Positions 11,301-23,221 of a stretch of 64,000 nt of DNA are shown here, in pieces (the stretch's first letter is position 1; each line of letters starts with the position of its first letter). The notes beneath the pieces were generated by a model. That model had not been told where the DNA came from. It worked only from the letters and a program-made list of their open reading frames with translations, and made no database searches. The DNA comes from Tetragonia tetragonoides (Eukaryota > Streptophyta > Magnoliopsida > Caryophyllales > Aizoaceae): assembly GCA_038025085.1 (NCBI GenBank), contig CM076143.1:16229501-16293500 (forward strand). The letters run 5' to 3'. Made by a program: the position numbers and the translations under genes.

Positions 11301-14300
11301 TCTTAATACTGATTTGCTGGTTTTTAGCTTTACCTTTGAAGCTCTTTCTTTGATGGTGGTAGGTTTCCAGTTCATACTGACTCTACATTCCAATTCAGTG
11401 TAGTTCTAATTGAATCTTCACCCTTCTGTGGAAATTAAAGTGGGATTGGAAAAAGTTGCTTGCTTGGTGTCTATTCATTCTGGTTTTGTGAAGCAGCTTG
11501 TTTTACCTACTTTCTGTAGCTTCTTTATCCAGGACATGCCACTTGGAGCCATCACTTCATTATATCTGCTTTGTTGCATATTGAGAATAGTCAAAATCAA
11601 AGATTTGGCAAATACCATCGCTGCTGCTCTGTTCTGTCCACGATATGCCTTTGTATCGCTTTGTGAAGCTAAAGTTAATGGCGGCAAGACCTCTTTTAAA
11701 GTTCAACCGCCATCGTCTGAAGGAAGTACTAATGGTTATATGATAGACAATACGAGAAACTTAACGGTTGCCATTCCTGAAGATGCAAACTTCCAAGATA
11801 GTTGCGGTGGTGTGCATCTGTCTCCAAGGTAATGTGCTATTACCTGTTACTAAGCTCACGTTGTTGTGTTGCACTTTGATTATCTGGTTTATAGATGCAC
11901 TGCCTTCATCAATCATCATCATCATTTCTCACTTTTTGCATGTATTGTTACCATTTCGTTTTGGATAAAGAGAAACTGTGGATTAATGACGTGTCAAAAA
12001 ATTTTAGCAAAGGAGGGAGTCCTCCAAACATAACTAGTTACAAATCAGCCAGCCCACTTATGGTGGACTTGAGTAATAGAATAATCCCTAAAATCCCCTG
12101 AAGCTCTAGCCCACAATGACACTAGATAAGTGGCCTTATCCCACAATAACTCATCTGAAGTGGCCATCTAATTGAAGACTCGGGCATTTCTCTCCAACTA
12201 AAGAGTAAAGACACCAAATGGTCGCAAAATATTGCATTACAGCACAACAATCTCCTCTCCTTCCTTCTCCCAAACCCCAAAAACGCACCTGAAAAAACTC
12301 CGCCACACTAGAGGGACAAACCCATGTTTCTCCAAAAAAACCCAAACAATCTACCGAAATGTGATTTGCAGCACAAGTGAAGAAAACATGCAGCGCAGTC
12401 TCACTACTTGCCTGACACATCAGAGCAACCCCAGGCTTCCTCGTCTGGTGCAAATCATTAGTGTTCACCCTATTCCAGCGTCAAAGTCCAGACAAACTTA
12501 CTACACCTTTTTTTGTTGTTTACTACTACCTTTTGTTTTTTTGGGACTTGTGGCTAGTAAATTACTAGGAAACATACAACAACTTGGATAACTTTCGTTT
12601 GATTCCTTATCTAAAAAAATAATAAAAATCCTTGGATTGGTTATCTAAAAAGCAAATAAAATTTACTTTTGATTACTTGAATTACCTTTTCTCTATCAGT
12701 ATTGGTCTTTGCACCAGATGTCTGGATATTGGTTTTTCTTCTTTTAGGGGCCATTTAAAACCTGAAGGTCTTCTTATGCGTTGAGCTTGAGTTGAGTTCT
12801 GTCATTTTAGCATAAAGATTCCTAGATTCAGGCTCTTCTTGTTGTCATTATTCTTTGTTGGCGACACTGCCAGGGAGTCTTCAAACCCCCTGGGGATTGA
12901 TAAGCTGACTGATATGATTAATAACAGTATGGATAAGAGAGGTGAGATACTAGAGAGTAGAGACACAGATGGAGGAAAGAGCATGTGTGAGCAAGGTAGT
13001 TTTTGTTGACCGAGAGTCCATCAAGCAGGGTATTTCCAAAATGTGAAGAGAGCACTGCTAGAGTTTACGAGAAGTTAAACGTGGGTATCTTCTTGCTCTC
13101 ATAGAATGGAAGTGGCAAACTTCTTTCAGCAAAGGGACCTGTATTAAACATTCAAAAAAGTTGAGGTCTGCTGGGGCAGAGTTATGGAGTTGGCAAACGA
13201 AATCTTTGGTGAGAGTTGAGACTGGCATCAAATTTTATGACGACTCTGTCTCACACTCTCATATAGATGGGTTAACATTACAATATTTTGAAGGACAACA
13301 GAATTGGGTTTTGTTTAGATATGAGCAAATGAGTGTTTACCGTTTTGGGTTTGGGTTAATCTAACATGAAATTGAGAAATGCAGAGAAAATCAGTCTAAG
13401 GTGTTATGCACTTTGATTTATGCGTTTCTAGATTCATCTGGTTTAAATTTTGATTGAATTCTGTTTCTACCTGTTGGTGAATGATTAAGTTGTCTTATTT
13501 GACATCATGATCTATTTAGATTAAGCGGAGAAGGTTCTAGGGTTACTTTCGGAGATTGCTATGGCTGGGAGTATGTTTTTTGTTTGGTTCCTTGTCGGGA
13601 AATTTGTTTATTTCCTATAGTCATTAGCAAATTCTTTACTGCAAGGGTTTGGAATGATTCTTATTCTCTTGTTTTTGAACTGGACAGTGACCTTTTCTTT
13701 CCTAAGAAGCAAAGCATGATATTACTGAGGAACAGAAATTAGCATATGAATGAAGACAAGACGTCCTTCATAGAGAGTTAAATTACAAATTGGCCCAATG
13801 CCTTTGGACCTCAGATATAGAGTAGCTCCGAAGAGAAAACTATTGATAATGTTTGGGATCACATAGTTTACTTGGCTTCTCTTTGGGCTAAGGCGGCGGG
13901 GGCCTTAAGTGTGTTCCGTTGACTTTAGTTCAACGCCATTGGCGTGATGTGTAGATAATTTTCTTTTTATACTGAGGATACCTTATCCTCCACATTTTTG
14001 TATTCTTCTACCATTTGATTAATAAAATTTTCTCTTATCTCTAAAAAAAAAAAAGAGTAGCTCCCAAACCCCCCGCAGATTTAGACCAAAGAAAAGTCGG
14101 ATAAATGACCCAATCCCAAAGCAGCTCATATGGTAAAAAGGGTCAAGAGTCCTGATTTAACTCATACATTCCTTTCCATCCATAAAACATGGAAAACACC
14201 ACACAATTGCCAAAAGGGCATCACGCCCAATTATCCCAAGAAAAAGAGCAATACTCACAAACTGGACAATGATTCTATTGCTTTTTATCTTGTTACTTTG

Positions 14301-17300
14301 TCAATATGTTATCCTGATTAAAATTTTATCTATTGTGAAAAATTGCCTTTTGTAGGGAGGCTATACTTTTCTATCTTAACAGCGGGAATGATATGCAAGT
14401 TTTGGGATCATTGAGTGTGTTGGCTACTTTGTTGCAGACTAAAGGTAGTACTTGTTATTTTCTGCTACTTAAAGTCTTTCTTTTTTTGGTTATTGTTTTC
14501 CTTACTGAAGTTTCAGTTTTTCCAGAACTGGACGAGTCAATGCTAGATGCAATTGGAATCCTTCCTCAACGCAAGCAACATAAGAAACTCTTGCTAGTAT
14601 GTATTTTTCAATATGATTGGAAACGCTTATATTAGTTTTTATCTTATGTTAGCTTACTCATCATTCAAAAATTTTGTTACATTGTTGTACTTGTATTAAG
14701 CTGGTAGGTAAGGGAATGTGCTCGTAAAATAGGATAGTTCTTAGTGAATCTCAAAGGTTTCTACAGCTTCAATGGAGTTTTGATTAATTGCTTTTCCATT
14801 ATTTGAATACTAAGAGCTTGGCTGTGATATCATGCTCATATTAGGATGTTTTACTAATTCTTTTCCTCGACTCTTCATGTTTGGGACAAAGTACAACCTT
14901 TTTCGTGGTTCTTCCTGACGCTTAAGAGTTTTAGGCGCCCAGGGGTCATTGGCTCATCGCTTACCGAGTCCAAAATCAAAGTCGGGGCTAGGTGCATAAG
15001 TCCCTTGAGGCACTTAGGTGGCCTTTTTAAATTTTCATAAATTATTATAAATTTAAAAAGGAGTTAGCGCCTGAGAACATCCTTCACTAACTCCTGATCA
15101 GAGGAGTTAGTGTCTAAGAACAACCTTTACTAACTCCTGATCAAAGGAGAAGAGAAAGAAAAGAAGGGGAAGGTGGAAAAAACAATGAGAAAAGAATCTT
15201 TACCTACTGCTGTTGTACTCTCTTTCTTTGGATCTATTTTTCTTTTGAGTCACTTTGTCTCGGTTTCCTGATAGTTGATTCTCTTCTCAGCTTCTGTTCT
15301 CCCCTTTCTCTTTCCTTTTCCTTTATCTCTTTCTTCAGATTTCATTTGCGGATCTGTATCTCTTTCTTTTCCTTTTCTACTATCCATTATCGTTGTTTTA
15401 TTCAACTTCCTCGAAGATGTGTCTTGGTTTATCATTTTAATTTTTTTCGGTCTTGACATTTGTTGCCTCTTGGTAGTTGCGGTTTTAATGATATACTTGA
15501 CTTGGTCAAGGATGCAGGGTTTCTTTTTCACTTTAAAAGCTTCTTGTACGTTCTTATTATAAGCTCTCCCCTATTTAACCTGCATTTTCAATTTGAAAAA
15601 TGTTCTACATATTTTCCACTTTCCATTTTACTAATGTGTGACCTACTTTTTATTTTAAATCTTTTTTGATAAAAAAACAATTATATTAACAATCAAGCTA
15701 TTACAAATGTGAGGTCAAGAAGTTCTTCCAGGCAACAGCCATAAAAGTAAAAAAACTACAATCTCTTTTAAAGCACCTGACCTTAACAGCCTACCTAAGA
15801 ACCTACTTTACTGTTTTTATTAATTAGTAACTCTCTAGGAGCAAGGGGCTTTCTGATAGATGCATCGCGCATGCTAGCAATTCCAACACTCCCAAATATA
15901 TTTTAGCCGTAGCTTATTTGATTTTTCTTCTTTTACCCCTGCCTGACTATGCCCGATGAACACTAGTTGATTTTGCTGCTTATGTTCAAATTTATTTTAT
16001 TATTTTTGGCATAAATTACTGAAGTTAATTATTAACCATTTCTGCCTCAATTTGATGAGGCGTGTGCCTTCGCATTGTGCTTTGTCTTGAGGCTCTAGGA
16101 CCCCTCCCGAAAGAGAAAAAACAACTAGTCTTTAGTTACTTAAATTTCTTTCATGTCTCTTGCAGCAAGCATTGGTTGGTGAGAGCTCAGGTGAAGACCA
16201 ACTTTTTTCTTCAGGAAGTAACTCATCAAAGGGTGGTTCTATTAGTGAGCTTGATTTCTACTCTCAAAAACTCAAGGTACATAAGCCTCTGTCAATACAT
16301 CCATGTCCTCCCCCCTCCCCCCTCCCCCCAATGTTTTAGTTACTGCATGATTTCAATGGGAAAAAAATTGGAAAGGAGGAGGAACTTGGAAGTATGATTA
16401 TCAGCTTCTTCTGTTTATGTTACCGCAATACGATTTCAATTCCATCCAATGTCCAAGTGAATGATTTAGATCTGATCTGTAACTTATGGACATACTCCAT
16501 GAGTCCACATAAATGATATAATTCATCCTCTACAAATGTGAATGCTTTTCTGTTTGCCTCTGCAGTTACCGAACAACAAAATCAAAGAAATAGAAGTGAC
16601 TTCACACATGAGCCCGTTTCTGACATTTTGAAGGATTTTTTTTTCATATATCAATGAAAGCAGAGTGCAGAGTAATTTGATGAAGAGGCTTCATATAGAT
16701 TTTTTTTTTTCTTCCCAAACGGTATCCTAATTACACTGCAAAACAGAAATAGGAATTTCGGAAAGCCCCTGCTGCATGTCTTGAATTATGCTATATAGCA
16801 GAAGAATTAGAGATAGTGGGTTAGTGATATATAAAAAAAAAAAGAAGAGATAGTGGTTTAAGTGCACTCATTGTTTTTATCTTTGGAGGTGAGAAAAAAT
16901 TATTTGGCATGTGTGCACATCTGATGTGTAAAAGGAAGCTTAGAATTAGAAATCCATTTATTTTTGGATTGTGAACGGGCAATGTCTCTGTGTATTGTGA
17001 AAGAAATTAGTAATAGTATGAGAAAGTTGGATGTCTCCACCACTATTCGGGAGCATATGCAAACCATATAGAGTGCTTCTTTTTCTCTATTCGTTGGTCT
17101 ATGTGCTGTTAAGAGGATCATTTGAGACAGAGTTACCAACAAGATTTAGTTATGAGAGGGTTTTCAACTCTGAGTATAGTAAATATGGTAGCCATGGGTT
17201 TGATAGCAATTGGGCGTTGGAGGCATTGGAATTAGATGATGTAAGAGCTGAGGTTAATATTTTTCAAGAAAACATGTTAGCTTTAGGAGGTGTGGAAATT

Positions 17301-20300
17301 CAAGATTGAGCAGAAAGTCACCCGAATTGAATTATGAGTCATCTGTATCATCAGCATACTGTGGAAGTCACTTGAGCTTTCTCTCTAGCTTGTTGGTGAG
17401 GAAATGGCTGCTTTTCTCTATTATTTATGGCGTGGGTTTAATGTATAGTCATTGAGATGTTAGCTTGTTTTGGTTAGAGGCTGGCTTGGATTTGTAGCGT
17501 GTAAGGTTGTCCGTCTCCATCCTTGAGGTGTGTATCAATGCTTTGTTGGTGAGAAAGTGGCTGCTTTTCTCTTTTAATTATGGCGTGTGTTTTATGTTTA
17601 GTCATTAGAGATGTTAGCTTGTTTTGGTTTTAGAGGCTGGCTTGGATTTTTAGTGTGTAAGGTTGTCCATCTCCATCCTTGAGGCGTGTATCAATTCCTA
17701 GTGTTGGTGTTTGTTTGTTTCTTGGGTGTATTGAATTGTAGCTCCTTAATTTTTTTAAAGCATTTCCTTTCATGGAATTTTAGACTCTAGCCTCTTAGGG
17801 TGTAATTGATCTTCGGCTTTATAGGTGTATTGATCTCTTACTTTCTTCATGATTTGATCTTAAAATCTTTCTCATCTTAAGAAAATGAATTACCAACTAT
17901 TGAAAAAAAGTTCGTTTCTTGGCTTAGTTGACTATACATATGAGTATATGACCCTAAACTACGCATTTAGATGAGCGTACCCATTGTCCATTAGAGGTAA
18001 TTATTGAAATAGAATAATAAGTAACTGCATACAAACTGAGTTTTCCCAGGCTACATATATGAACATTGGAGATCTGAATTTAACTGTACTGCAATCCCTC
18101 TTTATCAACTAATTGCACGCGGTTGTTGTACTGAGGTGTTCCTTCTCTCGTTTGTGCAAATTGAATGAAATAAGACTTCCTAAGTTCCTAGTTTGAGTCC
18201 CCACTCAGTTCTCTTGCATTTTGCATCATTCCTTCTCTCACTATCAACTATGCATATGCTGTGTAGAAATGAATGTCATTATAGTATTCTATTTCTCCAT
18301 CTGAACTCTTTAACATCTTCCATTTTTATATTTTGATATCTACAGGATTATGGAGTTTCTCATTATTGCCTGGAAGATAGATTGAGCCCTCGCTCATGCA
18401 GATATCAGGTATTAACTGGATACAAATTGTTGAATTCCATTGAAGATGGAAAACTGAATCAGATTTACATTTATCATGGCAATTTACATTGATCCTAATT
18501 ATCCTGTTATTATCTACTTGGTGGAAAAAATGGGATTATAGAAATATGATATCTTTTAATCACTGTTGCTTGGAACTTCTTCCATTGTCCATATGATTAA
18601 AATAAGCTTCCTTGTATGGAAAAATCTTTCTTCCTTAGAAATTTCATGTACTATTAGTGGATGTTACACAAAGCAGGTTAAGAGTAAAAAAGAAAAAAGA
18701 ATTGATGTTCAATGGACTACCCTAAGGTTTAACTACTTCAATCTCAACTTTGATGGTTCTAAAATCCACAAGTTCTGTTTTACCAGTGGAAGCAACTGTG
18801 GTGTATGGCATATTTCATGGGAAATAAAAAACGTTAATATTGATACTCGTGAAGCAAACAGTGTTGCCGATTTGACGGCCAATTGGGGAACAAACTGTGA
18901 GGATCTTAGCCTCCGGTCCCAACCTTTTTCTCGGCCTCTTGAAACTCATTTTAAGAGATTTTATGGGGAAACCATTCCTGAGTCTTCCTAAACTGCGGGT
19001 GAATTTGGTGTGTTAGAAGTTTCTTGACTTCTCAAAAAAAAAAAAAAGACTTGATTTCTCCAAAATTTTCCCACACTCAAGTGATAAGTAACAAGCACAA
19101 AGTATGAACGATGTATTCAATGCACACACATGAATTAATGTGAACAAGACTTTATGGGAAAGAGATAACAAAGGAAGCAATTTCTACTATCTACACTGTG
19201 ATTACAATGAGAAAAAGGCAGCGCTGGGCTTTCAAAGGTGTGTCAATCACTGACATCCAACGGCATTAGTGAATCTCTTAATTGGACTTTTGTTCAAGGA
19301 CGCCTTGTCCTCTTTGGCTGTAGAGCTGTCAAATAGCCGGTCGTGTTCGTTGTTAACATTTATTCTCTATGTAATGCATTTGCAATCATATTGCCTTGTA
19401 TCTTGACGAACAAAGTTACAATTTGTTTTTCTCTAAAGGGCCTACATTTTATTTAATGAGAAGTCTTTGTTTCAGGTACTTAATGCTTTGGTCAACCTTT
19501 TCTGCCGGACAGATATCTCTTCTGCCACATTGTGGGATGGTGGTTGGCTTTTACGCCAGCTGCTTCCTTATAGCGAAGCAGAATTCAATAGGGAGCATCT
19601 TAAGCTGCTCAGAGTAAGAACTCTTTAGAATATATTTTCACTGTAATCAAATCCTTAAGAAACTAATCTGCACAACATCTCTGTAATCAAATCCTTAAGA
19701 AACTAATCTGCACAACATCTGGAATACCATGTGGTTGTTACAGATCTGTGGTATCCAAGAAGTTAACACACTGTATAAACACCTGTGTTAGATTACAAGT
19801 TCCATCTTGCTTGCAAATCTCTCTCTGTTATCAGTATGACAAGAGCTACTCGCTGTTTAGGTGTTCTTGTTCAAATATATCTTGAACTGTGTAGCTATGT
19901 CGGGCCTTTATTATGGGTTATGTATGCCAACATTATGATTAAGCTTATTGGTGCTAAAGGCTAGTATGATTAACTGGAAAACAAAATACTAGAGGCTAGC
20001 AGACCTTGACCCATGATTGAGAATGAAGCAAGTCATATTGAATTCAGTCAAGAAGTGAGAGAAGTAGCTCATACACACGCACACCAGTAGCCCTCTTGAA
20101 ACATGTTCCATTCAAAAAGGCCACCTACGGCTTTTATGGCTATATTACTATTTCCTGATTCTCAAAAATGTGCTGCGGGTCTGGGAGCTTGTGGTAATCC
20201 TTCTGTTGAGGAAGCTTGAGACATCAACTTGTCGTAGTGACATCATGGATTTTGCATTTGCAGGAATCCTACAATAAATGCTCCAGTCATATCCTTCTGG

Positions 20301-23221
20301 AGGCTCGGGGGATGTGGGCTGATTTTCTTATATCAGTCCTTTATGAAGAGTGGAGAAAGTGCAAAAAAGGTATTGAGCATGATATCGACATTGTCACTAG
20401 AGGTTCGTTTAATAGTGATTCTCTTTGGCGCTGTGCTTTGACAACTTCTTATTCTTCTTGTAGCAATGGAGTCTTCATCCCCTCGGAGTGAACTCAAGGA
20501 CGTAGTCCTGCCTTCAAATTCAGGAGGTAGTCTTATCAGACTTTGGACTCTTAAGTGTCTTCTTCCTAATGGTAATCATGTATGGTGCCTTAAAGAAAAT
20601 ATGAATGTTCATACTCCATCTTGTTGCAGATCTCATTTCAAGTGAATCATCAGCAGCTGGAGAGAGAATGCATGAGTTGGTGAAGGTGAGAAGAATGCAT
20701 ATTAGTGTGGATAATGATTCTAGCTTACACTTATCATGCATGTTTCTTACTTACAGGTTTTTTGTTAGTTTATTTATATTTTTTAGGAAAAATGAATGTG
20801 AATAATCCCATATTTGGGCGACTGTACAAGAATAATCCCACAAATGACTTTACCCCAAAATAATCCTAAACATTAATGGTGTTAACGCGGGTGGATTAAA
20901 TGAAGACGGAGTTAACATTCCGTTAACTCCTCCATCTTCACCAGAATCACCACCCATTCACCCTTCTCTCTCCTCTCTATTACAGCCATTAATGACGAAA
21001 GGCGAAGCTCAATGACGATGAGCTCGACGCCGGCGATTTGTCCATCATACTGTCCACTGTCGTCACTGACTATGGGACAGCCAATCATCTCTCTCTGCTT
21101 ATCAATTCAAGCCATTTCAGCTCGATGATGTGCAGGATTTTCACTTAGATTGCTTCCCCTGATGGGTTCATCTCTATTTCTGGCTTTGGCTATTTTACTA
21201 ACAATTTTTGAGAAATTTGAGATTGATGGGTTAATTGTGGTTGTGGGTATTCACCCTTCTCTCTCCTCTCTATTACAGCCATTAATGGCGAAAGGCGAAG
21301 CTCAATGACGATGAGCTCGACGCCGGCGATTTGTCCATCATACTGTCCACTGTCGTCACTGACTATGGGACAGCCAATCATCTCTCTCTGCTTATCAATT
21401 CAAGCCATTTCAGCTCGATGATGTGCAGGATTTTCACTAGATTGCTTCCCCTGATGGGTTCATCTCTATTTCTGGCTTTGGCTATTTTACTAACAATTTT
21501 TGAGAAATTTGAGATTGATGGGTTAATTGCGGGTGTTGAAGATTGTTCAATTATCTTTTGGAATATGGATATGATACTTGCATATCGCAAACCCAAATGT
21601 AACTTTATTAATATAGCAAACCCAAATTGAATATAAACTTTGTCTAATCTTGATAGAGACATATAGCCGGCGTCGAGCTCGATTTTCGCCGCCATCGAGC
21701 TCCGCCTTTCGCCATTAATGACGGTAGTAGAGAGGAGAGAAAAGGGTGCGTGAGTGGGTGATGAAGATGGAGGAGTTAACGGAAAGTTAACTCCGTCTTC
21801 ATTTAATCCACTCATGTTAATATCGTTAATGTTTGGGATTATTCTGGGCTAAAGTCATTTGTGGGATTATTCTTATACGACCGCCCAAATGTGGGATTAT
21901 TCACATCCATTTTTCCTATTTTTTACAGTTTTTAACTGTTTTTTCTCTTCGTTTACTACTGCTGTTGCTGTTGATTTTCTTTTCTACTTCCCCATATCAA
22001 AACTGCTTCTCGCTGTGAGTTTTCGGAAACAACCTTTACTAGACTTGTCTAAGTTAAGTCTGCGTACATCTTCGACCTCTCTGGGTCCTGGGATCCTCAC
22101 ACTGGGTTGCTACTATTGTTGCATCCTTTTTTGCTGTTGATACTGCCTTTGTTAAGCTGTGATGCTGATAGTTATGGACGATTTTGTAGCTTAGCTTCAA
22201 GGAGAATACTTGTCGCTTACACTGTTGCACAGCCGAGTAGCGTGTTGCTCATCAGAGCTGTCTCCATGGTTATCAGTATCACCCTACATCTAATCATTTT
22301 CTCTCCTTCCAATTCAGGCGTTTGTGTTAATCTATCAACTTCAAGTATTCTCGCAAGGCAAATCTTTGCCTGATCAAGCACCAATCTGTCCCCCAGTTGA
22401 TGTACCAGAAAACTCTCGTGCCAGGGCTATTGGTTTGGACATCATTGGTCCTAAGCAAGGCACCGAGTTAAAACTTTGTAAGTTTATGGTCCTTTTTCCT
22501 ATGTATTGGTATAAATGGAAGACCAGTCGAAGCGTGTTTCAATTTCATTGCTCTCTGAATAACAAAACGTTCTTGCAGTTGATGCCATTTCTTGTAGAAT
22601 AGCATTTGAAAGAGGCAAAGAACGTTATGTTTGGCTACAAGCTATATCTATGGGAACGTCTGGTTGGCTTGTGCTCCTGGAAGAGCTTCCCTTGAGGCAA
22701 AATGTTGGTGTGGTTCGTGTTGTGGCACCTTTAGCAGCCTGTAATGTATGTGTAGCATACTTAATGCCATTGCACCTAATTATTAATGTGTTAGTTATAT
22801 AGTTGAAGCTCTCTTCTTTGCGCAATATGTTGTCATTTAAAAATTGAGTCACTATCTATTGACGATATTCTGTCCTCTGTCCTCCACTTTTTTTGTGCTT
22901 CAGCCCAGAGTAGATGATAAGCACCCAAGATGGCTACATCTGAGGATCCGCCCACCCACGTTGCCCGCTTTGGATACTTTAAAATCTTCTGCATCTGGGC
23001 ATGCAAAGGCACGAGCTTTGGTTGATGGCAGGTGGACTCTAGCATTTAGGGATGAGGAATCCTGTCAATCTGCTGTGTCCATGATTTGTGAAGAATTCAA
23101 TCTACAAATTCAAGAGGTTGAAAGACGCTTAAAACCTTTATTTGACCCAGACAACTCCGTGGATCCCTCAACTTTCTCTTCACATCTTCAAGAAACTACT
23201 AAACCAGCCAATCACCTGTGA
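5329..23221 (+). CDS. TT9: TRANSPARENT TESTA 9 / GFS9-like protein (plant CLEC16A family)
   Basis: Twenty-one exons with consistent phases and GT-AG borders: 5329-5384, 6417-6468, 6552-6628, 8375-8508, 8603-8699, 8817-8874, 10648-10756, 10889-11012, 11108-11288, 11533-11828, 14356-14444, 14526-14596, 16166-16276, 18346-18408, 19476-19613, 20264-20369, 20464-20526, 20630-20685, 22318-22477, 22579-22745, 22904-23221. They encode about 841 residues, close to my recollection of the Arabidopsis length. The N-terminus [18 protein letters not shown] leads into an FPL domain (roughly residues 45-195, with [10 protein letters not shown]). Later landmarks are [38 protein letters not shown] and [16 protein letters not shown]. 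Arabidopsis TT9/GFS9 is a peripheral Golgi protein needed for vacuole biogenesis, protein sorting and seed-coat flavonoid deposition; the role here is inferred from the family. Two ATGs stand in tandem (5329, 5332); the second matches the usual start. Introns reach 2.5 kb and carry many transposon pieces, but the coding frame is intact. Confidence 0.95.
6285..6400 (+). repeat. Possible tRNA-derived SINE fragment
   Basis: In TT9 intron 1, an A-box-like TAACGGAGTGG (6285-6295) and a B-box-like GGTTCAAGGCT (6327-6337) are spaced as in tRNA-derived SINE heads. No cloverleaf, so it is not a tRNA gene. The 3' end is not defined. Confidence 0.35.
7192..7487. repeat. Tandem duplication, about 153-bp unit, two copies
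   Basis: In TT9 intron 3, both copies begin GATCATCTA(C/A)GGAAGC (7192 and 7345) and share 'ccctgatcactgagtt'-type sequence near their ends. The copies have diverged by several substitutions and small indels. No coding potential. Confidence 0.75.
7860..8190 (-). mobile_element. RTE-clade LINE reverse-transcriptase fragment
   Basis: Inside TT9 intron 3, opposite to the gene. The minus strand translates to [14 protein letters not shown], matching the RTE core motif (A/Y)YD(R/K)[13 protein letters not shown], and further on to [14 protein letters not shown], in the place of MDELTR...VPWC before the FADD box. Frameshifts and stops abound, so it is an old relic. It may extend left toward 7400, but I cannot support that. 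Confidence 0.65.
9246..9966. mobile_element. hAT-type MITE with 8-bp target duplication
   Basis: In TT9 intron 6. Perfect 8-bp flanking repeats GTTGTGAA lie at 9238-9245 and 9967-9974. The ends are weakly inverted (left CTATGAAGCATGGAAACG; right, reverse-complemented, CAAGGGTGCACGAAAACG; about 11 of 18 match). The interior near both ends is rich in GAAACG / CGTTTC motifs. No transposase ORF. The 8-bp duplication and short TIRs suit hAT; the TIR match alone is modest. Confidence 0.65.
9975..10505 (+). mobile_element. L1 LINE 3'-end fragment
   Basis: In TT9 intron 6, right after the MITE. Frameshifted translation follows the C-terminus of the L1 at 29270-32696 (its LAILWCTWLERNSRIF and [14 protein letters not shown] stretches). 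It ends in the same 3' terminus, an AT-rich run with ATTAATAATAC and CTTATCTAAAAAAG. 5'-truncated and decayed. Confidence 0.7.
12000..12520 (-). mobile_element. L1 LINE 3' fragment, antisense to TT9
   Basis: In TT9 intron 10. The minus strand encodes a zinc-finger RT C-terminus ([20 protein letters not shown] then [15 protein letters not shown]) and, frameshifted, [13 protein letters not shown], parallel to the [14 protein letters not shown] end of the L1 at 29-32 kb. Several frameshifts; not functional. Confidence 0.7.
13830..14053 (+). mobile_element. L1 LINE 3' terminus with poly(A)
   Basis: In TT9 intron 10. The end of the L1 reading frame is visible ([13 protein letters not shown], then ...QRHWRDV-like). 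Next come GAGGATACCTTATCCTCCAC-type sequence, TTAATAAAATTTTCTC and a poly(A) tract at about 14042-14053. It closely matches the 3' end of the L1 at 29270, so it is a young, heavily 5'-truncated copy of the same family. Confidence 0.75.
14930..16110. mobile_element. Decayed hAT-like element (GGCGC-rich family), edges unclear
   Basis: In TT9 intron 12. The right part (aggcgtgtgccttcgc, gaggctctagg) resembles the right end of the better-defined hAT MITE at 61331-61878. The left part has TTAGGCGCCCAGG. Inside are two imperfect 45-bp direct repeats around GGAGTTAG...AACTCCTGATCA (about 15060 and 15105). No clean terminal repeats or target duplication found. Confidence 0.3.
17391..17698. repeat. 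Tandem duplication, 153-bp unit, two copies
   Basis: In TT9 intron 13. Copies start TGTTGGTGAG at 17391 and 17544 and run in parallel through 'gttagcttgttttggtt' and 'cttgaggcgtgtatcaat', with about ten differences. The sequence just upstream (16880-17310) may be retroelement-derived, but I could not assign it. Confidence 0.8.
18650..19045 (+). mobile_element. Retroelement RNase H-like remnant
   Basis: In TT9 intron 14. Translation gives [10 protein letters not shown]...SNCGVW, then [14 protein letters not shown], the start (LN.DGS) and end (REAN.VAD) of the RNase H-like domain found in plant LINEs, with the middle deleted. A poly(A)-like run follows at 19035-19048. Noncoding for the host. 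Confidence 0.55.
19641..19720. repeat. Perfect 40-bp tandem duplication
   Basis: 19641-19680 is repeated exactly at 19681-19720 (unit starts ctgtaatcaaatccttaaga), just after TT9 exon 15. Identity implies a recent slip or an assembly artefact. Confidence 0.95.
20785..21917. mobile_element. Foldback element with ~250-bp terminal inverted repeats and an internal tandem duplication
   Basis: In TT9 intron 18. The left arm (20785-about 21035) starts AGGAAAAATGAATGTGAATA. The right arm (about 21668-21917) is its inverted copy ending CATCCATTTTTCCT. Both contain AATAATCCCACAAATGACTT and GAAGACGGAGTTAAC. Between them, a block of about 290 bp containing CTCGACGCCGGCGATTTGTC occurs twice in tandem (from about 20955 and 21248) with few differences. 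No transposase. Flanks are T-rich, so the target duplication is unclear. The long arms suggest a Mutator-like or foldback class. Confidence 0.75.
22022..22131 (+). repeat. SINE fragment (Au-like body)
   Basis: In TT9 intron 18, between the foldback element and exon 19. It reads CGGAAACAACCTTTACT, then AAGTCTGCGTACATC, then ACTGGGTTGC and a TTG-rich end, the pattern of Au/TS-type plant SINE bodies (GGAAACAGCCTCT...GCTGCGTACA...). The tRNA-like head is not recognisable. Confidence 0.5.

Noticed and set aside
16880..17310. Host exon or retroelement gene between TT9 exons 13 and 14
   Set aside because: Frames are broken, TT9 phase is complete without it, and no firm family motif is visible.
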